Shown: positions 11,570 through 23,741, counted from the stretch's first letter. The stretch is DNA of 64,000 bases from Ceratotherium simum simum (GCF_000283155.1 NW_004454216.1:1112557-1176556), one strand, 5' to 3'. Notes: generated by a model from the sequence alone, not told the origin. Numbers and translations are program-made.

Positions 11570-13830
11570 ATTCAAGTATAACATACAAAAATATAAGTGT
11601 ACATAATTGTACACTTCAGTGAATTATTGTGAACAACCCCATGTAACTAACATCAGGTCAAGAAATAGAATGTTACCAGTAGCTGCCTCATGCTCCTCCC
11701 AATTATTACTCCTCTCTCCTCCCCTAGAATCTGATTTCCTATACCAAAATTCAGTTTTGCTTGTTTTTGATAGATGTTTGGCTTCTTTCTTATATATTGT
11801 TGCATGTAAATGTAGTTCATTCATTTTCATTGCTGTAGAATTCACTGGATTAATATGCTATAATTTATTTATTCAGTCTACTCTGATGGACATTTGATTA
11901 TTGGTAATTTGGGACTATTATAAATATAATACTACCATTGCAAATAATGCTACTGTCTTTTGGTGCACATGTACTTACATTTCATTGGGTATATACCTAG
12001 AAATGAAACTTTTGCGTTGCGGGGTATGCAGATATATGTATGCTAAAATGAAGTAAATAAGGCTAACAATTTTATAAAGTAGATTCATCAATTTACCCTC
12101 AGCAATAGTGTATGAGAATTCCTGCTACTAAATATCTTTGAAAACACTACCAATATTACAAATGGGGTTGTGTACCTTTTCATATATACATGAAAATATA
12201 TTTGTCATTTAGATATCCTATTTTGTGACATTTGTTCAAATTTCTTCTTCATTTTTTTCTACTGAGTTGTTTTGTCTTTTTCTGATTGATGATTCATGAG
12301 ACTCTTTTTACACTCTGGATATGAGACTATTGTCAGATGCAATTAATCCAAATATTTCTTCCTTGTCCTGCCATTTCACTCTCTTAATGATGCCTTTTTC
12401 CAAGTTCTTAACGTTTTCTTTTATGGTTAATACTTTTTGAGTAATGTTGAAGAAATATTTCTTTAACTTAAGCATTAGGAAGATATTTTCTTATAATATC
12501 TTCTAGAATCTTTGTGTACAGTGGGAAAAAAGAGTCAAATTTCATTTTTTTATATAATTATTCAATTGACTTTGTATTATTTATTGGGGGGAAAAAACAG
12601 TCATTTCCTCCATTCATCTGAAGAACCAATTTACCTATATATGCCTGGATCTATTTCTGAGCTCTTTATCCTGTCCTTTGGTCTATTTGCCTACCTATTT
12701 TGTGCCAATAAAAACACTGTCATGACTAATATAGCTTTATTTAATAAGTCTTGTCTTCTAGTAGAGCAAATCTTTTAACTCTGTTTTTCTTCAATACTGT
12801 CTTAGCTAATTGTGGCCCTTTGCATTTCTCTATGAGTTTTAGAACCAGCTTTAAATTTCAAGGAAAAAAATCTGCTGAAATTTATATTGGTATTGTGGTA
12901 TATCTATAGATCAATTTGTGAAAAACTGACATCTTTATAGTATTACTGAATTTTCCATTCCATCATTTAGGTTCTATAATTTAAGTTTTATAGTTTTCTG
13001 TATAGAGGTCTTGAACATCTTTTATTAGATGCATTCCTAGATCTTTTATTATTTTTACTGTATTGTAAATGTAATCTTTATTTTTATGCAATTTTAGTTT
13101 CTATTTTTTAAGTATATGGACTTACATATACTTTTTACATTGACTTCATATCTAGCAATTTTGTTAAACTCAATGACTAATTCTGATAATTTATCTGCTG
13201 ACTATTTAGATGCTTTACATACACAATCATAATTTTTTTTCCATTTCCTTCTTTTCTAATCCATATAACTTCTATTTATTTTCCTCCTATATTGCTCTGG
13301 CTAGGTCCTCCAGCACAATGTGAATAGAAGTGGTGATAGCAGCTGTTCTCGTCTTGTTTTCAACATTGTATGAATGATATTTGCTGCCATGTATCAGATT
13401 AAGGAAATTTCCTTCTTGTTTAAGTTAGTTAACTGTTTCTTTTTAAATCATGAATAGATGTTGAATTTTATCTAATGTTTTTGCTTTTTGCATTTTATGG
13501 CTTAATCATATGGTTTTCTACTTTATCCTGTTAATGTGATGAATTACACCGGTTTATTTCAAATGTTAAATGTTGCATTCCTGTTGTAAACCAAACTTGG
13601 TTATGATATGTAATTTTTTACTGCTATATTTATATTTTGGTTGGAATTTTTGCATCTATGTTCATGCATGATATAAACTTATAATTTTCACTTTTTGTAA
13701 TACCCTTTTCAAGTTTTGGCATCAAGTTATGTGGGGCTCATAAAATGAGATGAATATGATTTTTTCTTTCAAAATTCTCAGAAAAATTTTGTATAATACT
13801 GATATTACTTATTCCTTAAAACTTTAGTAG
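11570..13830 (-). mobile_element. Antisense L1 fragment (3' UTR to mid ORF2)
   Basis: Read on the minus strand it runs from L1 3' UTR-like sequence (11570-11900) into decayed ORF2. The reverse text has typical antisense ORF2 wording such as ttcattgggtatatacctag (11981-12000) and caagttatgtggggctcataaa. No long frame survives. Confidence 0.75.
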
Positions 13831-14429
13831 AATTTATATGGGTAGCCACTTGAGCTGGAGTTTTTTGGCAGGTGAATATGTCTATGAGGCAGGTGTCCAA
13901 GCTGTCTTTCTCAGACAAGTGTAGGTTCGTCAGAGGCTCTGTAGTGATTGTCACCCCCACAGTTACTTTACATGGGAAGTATGCTCTTTAACTGACTTAT
14001 TCTAACAAGCTTCAGCTTCCCAACCTGGAAATATACCTTCATAGCCTCTTAATTTTGCCATCCCTTTGCCTTTGTAGGTCAATCTCTTGAGTAGGAAACA
14101 CTGAAAATGGCTTGTGCTCGGCCATCTTGCATGGTAACTTCTTGGGCTAGAGGACAAGCATATATTTCTGCCATACAAAATAACAGGATTATCGGCTGTC
14201 CCACACTCCCTTCCTCTCCTCCCTTCCTGCCAGCTTTCCTACCAAAGAATTTTTCAGTCAAGAAGCAAGCTCCTAATATCTATGTTCATATACATCTTCC
14301 ACCCCCCAAACACTTCAGGAATACAAGATAAGATTTTATTTTAGTCCCCCTGTCAGGCGGCTTCAAAGAGTTCTTTTAGAGCTCACCAGACTTAGCTTAG
14401 GGGCAGACTGAGAAGTATAGAAATAGAGC

Positions 14430-15240
14430 AAAATATATTTATAAAATGTATTATTTGATAAAAGATAATTCCAAATTTAGAGGAAAAAGAAAAGGATTAA
14501 GGAAGTGGTATTGGTACAACTCATAGTCATCAGGAAAGAAATATAGTTTAATCCCTATTTCATACCTTATACCTAAATAAATTCCAGATAAATACTTAAA
14601 TATATTACAGAAGCAATATATTAGAAGAAAATAAAATAATTTTTATTATCTTGAAGTGAGGAAGGCTTTTCTAAATATGACACAAAATCTAGATCCATAA
14701 AAGAAGAAAAAAATAGAATTACTTAAAATTTTTTTTAAATTTATGCATGGAAAAAACCATCCTAAACAGTCAGAAAGCAAACAAAAGCAAGGAAAATATT
14801 TATAAGTTACATCACAGAGAAAGCTAACTTTCCTACTACCTAAGTAGTTTTCACAAAACTATAAGAGAAAGACCAACAACTCTACAGAAAAATGGACAAA
14901 GAATATAAACAGAAATGTCACAGTTCAGGAAAATGTGTTCAATGCCACTTACGATGTGAGAAAAGTCTAGTAATATTACAATAACATACTTCCTCTTAAC
15001 AAAATGACAGGGATTAAAAGTTTGGTTATATACTACTGTTAGACAGGTTGTGGGGAATCAGGCATTCTCAAACATCGCTGGTGGGAATATAATTTGGCAC
15101 AATTTCTATGGAGGGCTATAACCTAGGACTAAGAATTAATTAGAATTAAATTAGCTCTTAAAGGAAATACAATCCAACTTTCAAAGATAGGATGTATGAT
15201 TGGATTATGTTGTTCTAAGCCTTCTACTGCCTCTTAGCTT
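14430..15240 (+). mobile_element. L1/HAL1-like fragment, plus strand
   Basis: Decayed sense L1 ORF2 C-terminal sequence, recognisable around 14880-15120 (gacaggttgtggggaatca and catcgctggtgggaatataa). Ends near a unique stretch before 15300. Confidence 0.6.
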
Positions 15241-15322
15241 AGCCTGTCAGAGGAAATGTAAGTACTTTTTGGAGGATGATAAACTTCATTTAAAACCTTA
15301 AATTATTTCTATAATGTTTATA

Positions 15323-15526
15323 CAGTCATGTGCTGCAAAACAAGGTTTCAGTCAATGACGAGCTGCATATACCATATTGGTCCCATAAGATTAGTAAAGC
15401 CTAGGTGTGTAGTAGGCTATACCATCTAGGTTTGTAAAGTACACTCAATAATGTTTGCACAATGACAAAACTGTTTAAGGACACATTTATCAGAACATAT
15501 CCCCATCATTAAGTGACTCATGACTG
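15323..15526. mobile_element. Tigger/pogo-type MITE with TA duplications
   Basis: Terminal inverted repeats CAGTCATG.. (left) and ..CATGACTG (right), flanked by TA on both sides (15321-15322 and 15527-15528), as expected for Tc1/mariner-pogo insertion. About 204 bp with no coding sequence. The interior (gcctaggtgtgtagtaggct) is typical of primate/eutherian Tigger-derived MITEs. Confidence 0.75.
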
Positions 15527-15559
15527 TATGTATGATGGTATACAATGCTCATATAATGT

Positions 15560-16020
15560 TCAATTACAAAAAAAATAAACAAAACCAAAAAGCAAACCTA
15601 GGTTATATGAAGACAATATAATGTGACCAAAAACCAAGACAAATAATAAACTAGATACCAGACTTGGAGTTATCAAACACATATTTAAAGTAACCATATT
15701 CAACATTTTCAAGGAAGTAAAAGAAAAGAATGATAATTTAGGAAGATGACAGGAAGCTTTAAAAAGAACCAAATGCAAGGTCTAAAACTGAAAATAACTG
15801 AAATTGAACTCCATGGGTGGATCTACCATCAGATTAGAGACAGTTGAAGAGAAAATTAGTGAACTCTAAAAGATAAGTCAGAAGAAAGTATCCAAAATGA
15901 AACACAAGAAGGAAAAGGATAGAAAATATAAAAAATAAAAAATGTAATTGTAATAACATCCTAACAACATTAAAAGTGGGAATATTATCACAAGTTTGAC
16001 ATCAAGAAAGAACAAATAAC
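15560..16020 (+). mobile_element. Old L1 fragment, plus strand (ORF1 region)
   Basis: Wording such as tcagattagagacagttga, gagaaaattagtgaactc and agaaagtatccaaaatgaa resembles the L1 ORF1/5' region in sense. Strongly decayed. It ends about 170 bp from the exon at 16191. Confidence 0.6.
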
Positions 16021-16190
16021 CACAGTTTATATTTAAATCATTATTTTTCTTATACCATTTCCAATCTAATAAAAATCCAGATAAGGGCTTCTTTCCATTT
16101 TTAGGACTTCACTTAAGTATTTTAAAAGAAACATTTAAATACATCAAACATATGAGATAAATAATACAAATTAGAACGTTAGCTACTTAC

Positions 16191-16316
16191 ATTCCATACG
16201 CTGAGCTTACAGCAAGACTAGTAATCTGTTGGGGAGGTTCACCATCCACCCACACCAACTGAATAACAAGTTCTGCTTGATACCCTGGAGGCATCCGCAC
16301 TGGTCGTGTCTTAACA
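16191..16316 (-). CDS. STXBP5L: STXBP5L internal coding exon, most 3' in window
   Basis: 126-bp exon with acceptor ttcttctag and donor gtaagtag on the minus strand. It starts with T of a split Asn codon and ends with AT of a split Ile codon. It encodes VKTRPVRMPPGYQAELVIQL followed by WVDGEPPQQITSLAVSS, the entry into the second propeller. The next expected coding segment (beginning with Val-Ala-Phe-Gly-Asn) was not seen anywhere in 1-16190, so the following intron is at least 16.2 kb. The alternatively spliced linker and the R-SNARE tail of tomosyn-2 must lie beyond the window. Confidence 0.96.
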
Positions 16317-16941
16317 CTAGAAGAAAAAGAAAAAGTAGTTCTATCACATACAGTTTAAGTAAGTATGCTCATGCTTATCTTCAGAATTTACATAGAATCT
16401 TCTTACAGAAATATACAACACCAGACATTGAGGGCAGTATGCAGGTGAACAGTGTCTTCTAGTTTTCTCAAAATACATCAAGCCACTTGTGATTCCTTAG
16501 TTTTTTCTTTCAGGAGTTTTCAGTCAGTCAGGTCCACAACTCCAACTGGCCTTTATCACTTTTTTCCTTTTGAGGATAGTATTTTTAACATTTAATTATT
16601 TTTCTTATATAATAATTGTTACATATATGAATATAACTCATAATGCATAACAATAAAAAGAATGACCATTAATCTCCCACCCAACTTAAGAGTTCAACAT
16701 ATCCAAAACCCGAATTCCTTCTAAATTTGCTCCACCTGCAGGCTTCTATATTCCATTTGATAGCAACTCCTATCTTTCCAGTTATTCGGTTAAAAAACCT
16801 TTAAAGTCATCCTTGACTAATATCCATCTCTTGTACCTCACATTCAATCAATTATCAAATGCTGTTGGTGCTACCTGCAAAATATATCCAAAATCTGACC
16901 ACTTTTTTACTTCTCTACTGCTACCATCCTAATTACAGTTG

Positions 16942-17110
16942 ACAAAAATACAGGATATTCACTTAAATCTGAATTTCAAATAAACAATAAATAAGTTTTT
17001 TTTTTTTTTACTGTAAACATGTCCCGTGCAATATTTGGGATATACTGATACTAAAAAATGTTCACTGTTTATGTGAAATTCAAATTTAAATGGGTATCCT
17101 GTATTTTTAT
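16942..17110. mobile_element. Palindromic MITE
   Basis: Two arms of roughly 50 bp in inverted orientation (16942-16992 and about 17060-17110) around a short centre with a T15-type run (16996-17011). The arms share aaaatacaggat, taaat.tgaatttca and ataaaca. The form is that of a short fold-back DNA transposon. Family not assigned. Confidence 0.65.
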
Positions 17111-17129
17111 TGGCTGAATCTTCCAGCTC

Positions 17130-17560
17130 TTAATATCATCTCTATTTAGCTGCAATAGCCTCCTTACTGATCTCCCACCTTCTAGCCTTCCCTTCCACCC
17201 TAAAATCCATTTTCAACATAGCCACCGAAGTGATGAATTTAAAATTTAAGTTTGATTATGTCACTTCTTTATTCATCACCCTATAATGACTTCCCGTTTA
17301 ATTAAGAATAAAAGCCAATGTCCTCCAATGGCCTATAATGGGCCCTGTATTACCTATCTCACTTCATCTTTTACTACGCTCCCCATTACATCCACCTTGT
17401 TCCCTTTGTTCTGCCTACACTGACCTCCTTATATGCCAGGCACTTTAAGTCTTTTGCTCTAGCTGTGCCTTCTGCCTGGAACACTTTTCCACCAGATAGT
17501 CTTCAGCCAGCTCCCTCATCTATTTTTTGTTTAAATATCACCCACTTAATGATGCTTATC
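17130..17560 (+). mobile_element. L2 fragment
   Basis: Matches the familiar L2 3' region in sense: tatgccaggcact, ttttgctctagctgtgcctt, ctgcctggaacacttttcc and aaatatcaccc. Ancient and diverged. Confidence 0.7.
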
Positions 17561-18526
17561 ATGACCACCCGTTTTATACACTAGGAGGCACAAAGGCAAA
17601 AAAAAAAAGTCAAATAATTGCATAAATGTGAATATTGATAAGAACTGTAATACTGCCAAAAATGAAGAGTTGGCTAGTTTAAATGCTTATTTATGAGCTA
17701 AGGTATATGGAAATCTAAATCCAGCAAAGGAAAGTCATTTAGGGATGGATGCCAACACGTAATTTAGCAAAGCATGGATTATATCAACTCAAGAACCACT
17801 TGTAAATGATGTGATGCACAGAATAACATATTTAGATCAGTTCTGCTGCTTGGTCCCTAGAAGGTTATATACATAATGTAGGATTATATTGATTTTTTTC
17901 CCTTTGGTTCTCTTGATTACCCTTAAGATTGTCTCTGCTACTTTTTAAGTTAACATTAAATGCTTCAACACTTGTTACTGCTTACTTCATCTTCACTACC
18001 AGATTTTTGTTGATTTCACTAGTTTTTCTCTCTTATCCTTTTCTTTTAAATTTTAAAAATTTTATAGAAAAATATTTAGGTCATTTGAGGACCCACACTT
18101 TAATGACTGGTCTTCTTAGTTAATAAACAAATCAACCTACAATGATTTCTTGAGCTTTGTAGAACTGCTTGCTCTCTTTCCGGTTTTCATTTTAATAAAA
18201 ATCAATTACATGAAGCTAAGTGATATGAAGGGAAAATTAAATATGTGAAATTATAAGATTATGAAAGTTTCCCATTTGCTAAAATTTTATGATGATGTTT
18301 CCTCTTCGTAGATTTTCCTACCAGTAATGCCAGCTTATATTTCCTTTTCTTACTTCCCAAGAAAATTTTTTGGGAAAAATCAATGATTACAAAGTATAGC
18401 AACTGCTAAGTGTATGGTAAACTGATTTTGCTCCTGAAATCTTATCTTTAAATTTTCCGAAAGTGTTTTCATAAGAAATGAAAAAATTAGTTGTCTCAAG
18501 TTCCTTGAGTAGCAGATTCAGATTTA

Positions 18527-20808
18527 AGCATACTTTGTTTTATTGCACTTCGCTTTAGTGTGCTTCACGGATACTGTGTTCTTTGCATATTGAAGGTTTG
18601 TGGTAACCTTGTGTTGAGCAAGTCTATTGGCACCATTTTTCTAAGATCATTTGCTCACTTCATGGCTCTGTGTCACATTTTGGTAATTCTCACAACATTT
18701 CAAAGTTTTTCGTTATTATGATATTTGTTATGGTGATCTGTAATCAGTGATTTTGATGTTACTATTGTAATTGTTTTGGGGCGTCACACACTGCGTCCAT
18801 ATAAGACGGAGAACTTAATAAAGGTGTGTGTTCTGACTGCTCCACTGACTGGCCATTCCCTGTATCTCTCCCTCTCCTCAGGTCTACCTATTCCCTGAGA
18901 CACAACAATACTGAAATTAGGCCAATTAATAACACCACAATGACCTCTAAGTGTTCAAGTGAAAGGACGAATCTCATGTCTCCCACTTTAAATCAAAAGC
19001 TAAAAGTGATTAAGCTCAGTGAGGAAGGCATGTCAAAAGCCAAGACAGGCCAAAAAGTTGTGAACGCAAAGGAAAAGTTGTTGAAAGAGATTAAAATTGC
19101 CACACCAGTGAACATATGAATGATAAGAACGTGAAACAGCCTTATTGCTGCTATGGAGAAAGTTTTAGTGGTCTGCATAGAAGATCAAACCAGCCACAAC
19201 ATTCCCTTAAGCCAAAGCCTAATCCAGAGCAAGGCCCTGACTCTCACCAATTCTGTGAAGGCGAGGAAGTTGCAGAAGAAAAGTTTGAAGCTAGCAGATT
19301 GGTTCATGAGGTTTAAGGAAAGAAGCCACTCCATAACATAAAAGTGCAAGGTGAGGCAAGAAGTGCTGACATAGAAGCTATAGCAAGTTATCCAGAAGAT
19401 CTAGCTAAGATAATTAATGAAGGTGGTTACACTAAACAACAGATTTTTCAATGTAGACAAAACAGCCTTATAGTGGAAGGAGATACCATCTAGGACTTTC
19501 ATAGCTAGAGAGGAGAAGTAAATGCCTGGTTTCAAAACTTCAAAAGCTGGTGGCTTTAAGTTGAATGCAATGCTTATTTACCATTCTGAAAATTGTAGGG
19601 CCCTTAAGAATTATGCTAAAGCTACTCTGCCTGTGCTCTATAAATGGAACAACAAAGCCTGGATGACAGCACATTTGTTTACAACATGGTTTACTGAATA
19701 TATTAAGCCTACTGTTGAGATCTACTGATCAGAAAAAAAGATTCCTTTCAAAATATTACTGCTCACTGACAATGCACCTGGTTACCCAAGAGCTCTGATG
19801 AAGATGTACAATGAGATTAATGTTGTTTTCATATCTGCTAACATAACATCCACTCTGCAGTCCATGGATCAAGTAGTAATTCGGGCTTTCAAATCTTATT
19901 AAACAAATACATTTTGTAAGACTATAGCTGCCATAGATAGTGACTCCTCTGATGGTTCTGGGCAAAGTAAACTAAAACTTTCTGGAAAGGATTCACCATT
20001 CTAGTTGCCATTAAGAACATTCATGATTCATGGGAAAAGTTCAAAATATCAACATTAACAGGAGTTTGGAAGAAGTTGATTCAAACCCTCATGGATGATT
20101 TGGAGGGGCTCAAGACTTTAGAGGAGGAAGTAACTGTAGATATGGTAGAAATAGCAAGAGAACTGGAATTAGAAGTGGAGCCTGAAGATGTGACTGAATT
20201 GCCATAATCTCATGATACTTTAATGGATGAGGAGTTTTTTCTTATGGATGAGCAAAGTTTCTTAAGATGAAATCTACTCCTGGTGAAGATGCTATGAAGA
20301 CAGTTGAAATGACAACAAAGGATTTAGAATATCAGATAAACTTAGTGGCTGGGTTTGAGAGGATTGACTCCAATTTTGAAAAAAGTTCTACTCTGGTAAA
20401 ATGCTATCAAAGAGTATTGCATGCTACAGAGAAATTGTTTGTGAAAGGAAGAGTCAATCGACACAGCAAACTTCATTGTCTTATTTTAAGAAATTGCCAC
20501 AGCCACCCCAACCTTCAGCAACCACTACCTTGATCAGTCAGCAGCTATTAACATCAAGGCAAGACTCTCTGCCTAGCAAAAAGATTACAATTCGCTGAAG
20601 GCTCAGATGATGGTTAGCATTTTTTAGCAATAAAGTATTTTTTAATTAAAGTATGTATATTGTTTTTTAGATAACACTATTGCACACTTAATAGACTACA
20701 GTATAATAAACATAACTTTTATATGCACTGGGAAACCAAAAAATTCATGTGACTTGCTTTATTGCTGTAGTCTGGAACCAAACCTACAGTATCACTGAGG
20801 TGTGCTGG
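18527..20808 (+). mobile_element. Tigger1 DNA transposon, nearly full length
   Basis: Full-length-like pogo-superfamily element of about 2.28 kb with TA on both flanks (18525-18526 and 20809-20810). Terminal inverted repeats are readable: left agcatactttgttttattg, right (minus strand) CCAGCACACCTCAGTGATAC. It carries a broken transposase (next entry). Transposition is by a DDE enzyme acting on the inverted repeats. This copy is a fossil, on the plus strand and so antisense to STXBP5L. Confidence 0.92.
18940..20600 (+). pseudogene. Tigger1 transposase pseudogene (TIGD1-like)
   Basis: Decayed pogo-type transposase. The N-terminal part reads LNQKLKVIKLSEEGMSK (CENP-B-like DNA-binding start) and then jumps to QKVVNAKEKLLKEIK, so about ten residues of the helix-turn-helix are missing relative to the family. 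Further pieces follow in changing frames: [19 protein letters not shown] (about 19164), [20 protein letters not shown] (about 19570) and the C-terminal FERIDSN and SIACYREI (20360-20440). Multiple stops and frameshifts make it inactive. The small open frames reported here are its fragments. Confidence 0.9.
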
Positions 20809-21516
20809 TATTTTCATATGAGGCTCAGAGAAATTCCTTGTTTAGGCTCAATTCTCCAACCAGCTAATACTAAAAACTTTTGGTTTGATGATGTAGAAGC
20901 AGTAATTGGTAATTTAAGGAAACTGCATTCTTTCATACCCTATTACTAAAAGGCATAAAAACAATTAAGATAATATTACTATGGGCTTGATTAAGTTTTA
21001 TTTGATAATAACACTAAACTTTGTTTAGATATACCGAGAGAATATAATTTATTACCAAATAGCATCAGTTAAAAGAAAGAAAGAAATATTGAGCAATATC
21101 CTAGCAATCATGAGAGAAACCCTTTTTTCTACCATAGTATTCTTGTAGTAGATAGTAAACCTGGCTTTCTTTTTGATTCCAAGAAAGCGGAATAAATTCC
21201 CCAAATATACTTTTTCAATTGGGAACTACTAAGCAAGTGGTCAAGTTTCTGCCCTGCCAAATGTCTTCCCATTCTATCAAAGCCATGTTTTCTTTAGGGT
21301 CCTTCACGGAAAGAAATATATGAATTAGTAACAAAGAATGAAAATATTGTGTCCCCTTCATGGATATTCAAAGAAAAGACCAGGATACCCTTTGGTGGAT
21401 TGTAGGTTACTTGACAACAACTTAATGAGAGACAAAAATGATTTTATTTGACACAGTTTCAAATAATTATAGGATTAATATGTAAAATTGTTCTAAAATT
21501 TGGTAGCGACTCTTAC

Positions 21517-21689
21517 TTGAGGCATGGGATACTGTCCTTTGTTACTCCTTCACTAGCCACAGTGGTAGTGCTTCCGGAAAGACTCCTTGAAGAAGGAAGC
21601 TGAGATGAGAGATCTGGAAATGGAGGACTTGTTTCGGGTTCTGGGGTAATAATATCTTCAACATCATACTGAAGTCGTACCTCTAATGA
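21517..21689 (-). CDS. STXBP5L: STXBP5L internal coding exon (Pro/Ser-rich linker)
   Basis: 173-bp exon with acceptor attttttttaag and donor gtaagagt on the minus strand. It opens on a codon boundary and ends with AA of a split codon (Asn once joined). It encodes VRLQYDVEDIITPEPE and then a Pro/Ser/Thr-rich low-complexity stretch (roughly residues 20-50 of the exon) ending in KDSIPCL. The stretch is probably an exposed loop between propeller blades, and it is one of the parts that best separates STXBP5L from STXBP5. A 34-bp tandem duplication lies just upstream of its acceptor (21717-21784). Confidence 0.97.
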
Positions 21690-21716
21690 CTTAAAAAAAA
21701 TCAAGTTTTAATTTAA

Positions 21717-21784
21717 GTCATAATAATAAATAATCACATTAAAACATCTAGTCATAATAATAAATAATCACATTAAAATATCTG
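21717..21784. repeat. Two-copy 34-bp tandem duplication next to exon acceptor
   Basis: Units at 21717-21750 and 21751-21784 differ at only two positions. It begins 28 bp from the edge of the 21517-21689 exon, on its acceptor side, so in the transcript it covers about -28 to -95, where a branch point is expected. Confidence 0.9.
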
Positions 21785-22534
21785 ATAATTTTTTGGTAAT
21801 TCATTATTTTTTCAGGTTAATAAGTTCAATTTCAATTTATAGTAAAGCTGAGATATTTTAAACTGAATTAAATAGTGAATTACATGGATATCCAATGACA
21901 TTCACAAAAAATATAAAATTTGTTAATTCTTCAGAATTGTAAGAAAAATATCTTCTAGTGGAGATAAAGTTTTTATATAGTAAATATTTCTTAATATAAA
22001 GTATAAATTACAATTCCATATATGATAAATAAAAGGAGAAATTGGTCATGGTTATTCTAATGAAAGAAGTTAAACTGGACAAATCGCTTTTTGTACGTCT
22101 TTTTAGTTTTAAAAAAACCTTCATTCGATTTTGACTTTGAATTAATTCAGTAAAAATTTTCCAAAATAAATTCCATATTTTTGTTTGTTTCATTAGCTTA
22201 GCTCTTACTTGTTTAATTTCATTAGCTTGGTCAGAACTGCTTAATGAAAAACAGATAACTTATATTCAAATAAAAAGGTGATCAGAAACCTTTTTTTAAA
22301 CTAAAAATGTTTAAAAATTAAGTACTTTATGAATGCATTCAACGCTTTAAATAAAATTGATTTTATAACAAACATTTGTTTTCCGATGTAAAGCATTTTT
22401 GAGGTTGAAAACAACTGCTTACAAAACATATCATTATGGGGTGGTGAATACAGCAATATTACCGAAATGACTGTCATAATTATCATAAACCTACAAAGAA
22501 CGTCTTGTGACAATAACAATTACCAATTATTAAG

Positions 22535-22800
22535 TGCTTAACTATACTTAGACACTATGCTAGTGACTATATGATCATCACAAGAACTGTAAGAAATTGG
22601 CATTATTATTTCTAGTTTATTATTACTTTCCTTTTTCCATTTTATTTATACAGGAAATTACATGGGTGATAAAACTGAGTCTGACTCTGCTACAAACTAA
22701 TGGAGCCTTGTGATTTGCTCAGTCACAGAAGTATTCACTGGTAAGGCCAGAATTAAAACCTAGGCTTATCTGACTCCAAAGCTTGGAATTTTAACTAACG
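22535..22800 (-). mobile_element. MIR SINE fragment
   Basis: Reverse-orientation MIR: actatgctagtgactatatg, gataaaactgagtct, gtcacagaag and gccagaattaaaacctagg. Ancient and partly interrupted. Confidence 0.65.
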
Positions 22801-23362
22801 TACTTTAAAGGGATAATACCTGATTTCAGCTGTCAAGGTAAAAACGGTTATATACAGCCCTTTAGTAGATAATCTTTATTTTCTGATAAAATGACAAAAT
22901 GGACTGGGTAGAGAAGACCCATTATCTATACGTGACTTAATTTAGATTTATTTTATCCCAGGAAAGCATCACTATTTTGAACAAAAATTATTTCATTAGT
23001 TTTAAAGTTAAGATTAGATAAGGCAGCCTCATAATTATTTCTACCTTATAAAAAATGTTGCTACATAGAAAATAATTAAAAATAATCTTATTGTAGTTGA
23101 GAAATAATAACTTAACGGCAATTAATTGACAAGAAAAGACAAACTTTAAAAAATTTAATAAAGATATAGAACAAAGCCTGCATTAATTTGACATCTGTAC
23201 ATAAAATAAATCAGTTTTTGTCTGTATAAAACCTATAGGCATACTCCATCCTATCTTATAATCCTAAATTTTTATAGAGAACTGTTTTTGTCATTTTAAG
23301 CCAAACTATTTTTTAATATGTTATACTAAGTAACAAGAATAATTAAAAACCCTATGAATTTC

Positions 23363-23614
23363 GGGGCCGGCCCGGTGGCGCAAGTGGTTAAGTGCGCGCG
23401 CTCCGCTGCGGCGGCCTGGGGTTCGCAGGTGCGGATCCCAGGCACGCACCGATGCACTGCTTGTCAGGCCATGCTGTGGCGGCGTCCCATATAAAGCAGA
23501 GGAAGATGGGGCACGGATGTTAGCCCAGGGCCAGTGTGCCTCAGCAAAAAGAGGAGGATTGGCATCGGATGTTAGCTCAGGGCTGATCTTCCTCACAAAA
23601 AAAAAAAAAAAAAT
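23363..23614 (+). mobile_element. ERE1 SINE, young, with TSD
   Basis: Near-consensus equine ERE1: GGGGCCGGCCCGGTGGCGCA head (tRNA-Ser-derived, box A ggtggcgcaagtgg, box B ggttcgcaggtgcg), GC-rich core and A17-type tail. Flanking repeats are cctatgaatt at 23351-23360 and 23615-23624, with A runs before each. The insertion point TT/AAAAA fits L1 endonuclease. It lies 128 bp from the donor edge of the exon at 23742 and is antisense to the gene. Confidence 0.95.
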
Positions 23615-23741
23615 CCTATGAATTGGATTACTGGCCACATACTGCATTCTTGATGGCTTAAAACCATACAAACTAGCTAACTATGATAATTGCTCTCTTT
23701 TAATAACTTTAAGTGTAAAAGTTAAATTTTAAATGACTTAC

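Larger units (their letters stand above)
1..16190 (-). other. STXBP5L: STXBP5L intron (partial), 3'-most in window
   Basis: Incomplete intron downstream of the exon at 16191-16316. Its contents are mostly transposons, listed separately: L1 3' end 1-175, composite old L1 240-7095, antisense L1 9560-11560 split by a young L1, antisense L1 11570-13830, sense L1 pieces 14430-15240 and 15560-16020, and a Tigger-type MITE 15323-15526. In 7100-9550 I recognise only a MIR at about 8890-9060. The stretch 7440-7870 has an LTR look (AATAAATAAA near 7856), but I could not find its borders. Stretch 13850-14420 is unassigned. No exon seen. Confidence 0.8.
16317..21516 (-). other. STXBP5L: STXBP5L intron, 5.2 kb
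   Basis: 5200-bp intron between two coding exons, bordered by gt (at 21516) and ag (at 16317) on the minus strand. It contains a palindromic MITE (16942-17110), an L2 fragment (about 17130-17560) and a near-complete Tigger1 (18527-20808). I see no recognisable element in 16317-16930, 17600-18520 or 20810-21516. Confidence 0.85.
21690..23741 (-). other. STXBP5L: STXBP5L intron, 2.05 kb
   Basis: 2052-bp intron. It holds the 34-bp tandem duplication near its 3' end (21717-21784), a MIR copy (about 22535-22800) and a young ERE1 SINE (23363-23614). The rest, including 21790-22530 and 22800-23340, is AT-rich with nothing I can name. Confidence 0.85.

Noticed and set aside
16191..16316. First reading as STXBP5 (tomosyn-1)
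   Set aside because: The second-propeller entry is similar in both paralogues, but the linker and the WPISGGAWNLG and MDIHESP segments fit STXBP5L.
20267..20533. Possible host gene (TIGD-like) from plus-strand frames between 18826 and 20600
   Set aside because: The frames change repeatedly, stops interrupt them and the element keeps its own terminal repeats with TA flanks, so it is a transposon fossil and not a domesticated gene.
23321..23671. 116-codon minus-strand frame
   Set aside because: It runs antisense through the GC-rich ERE1 at 23363-23614. Similar frames appear in the ERE1 copies at 32944-33361 and 57562-57831, so they are SINE shadows.
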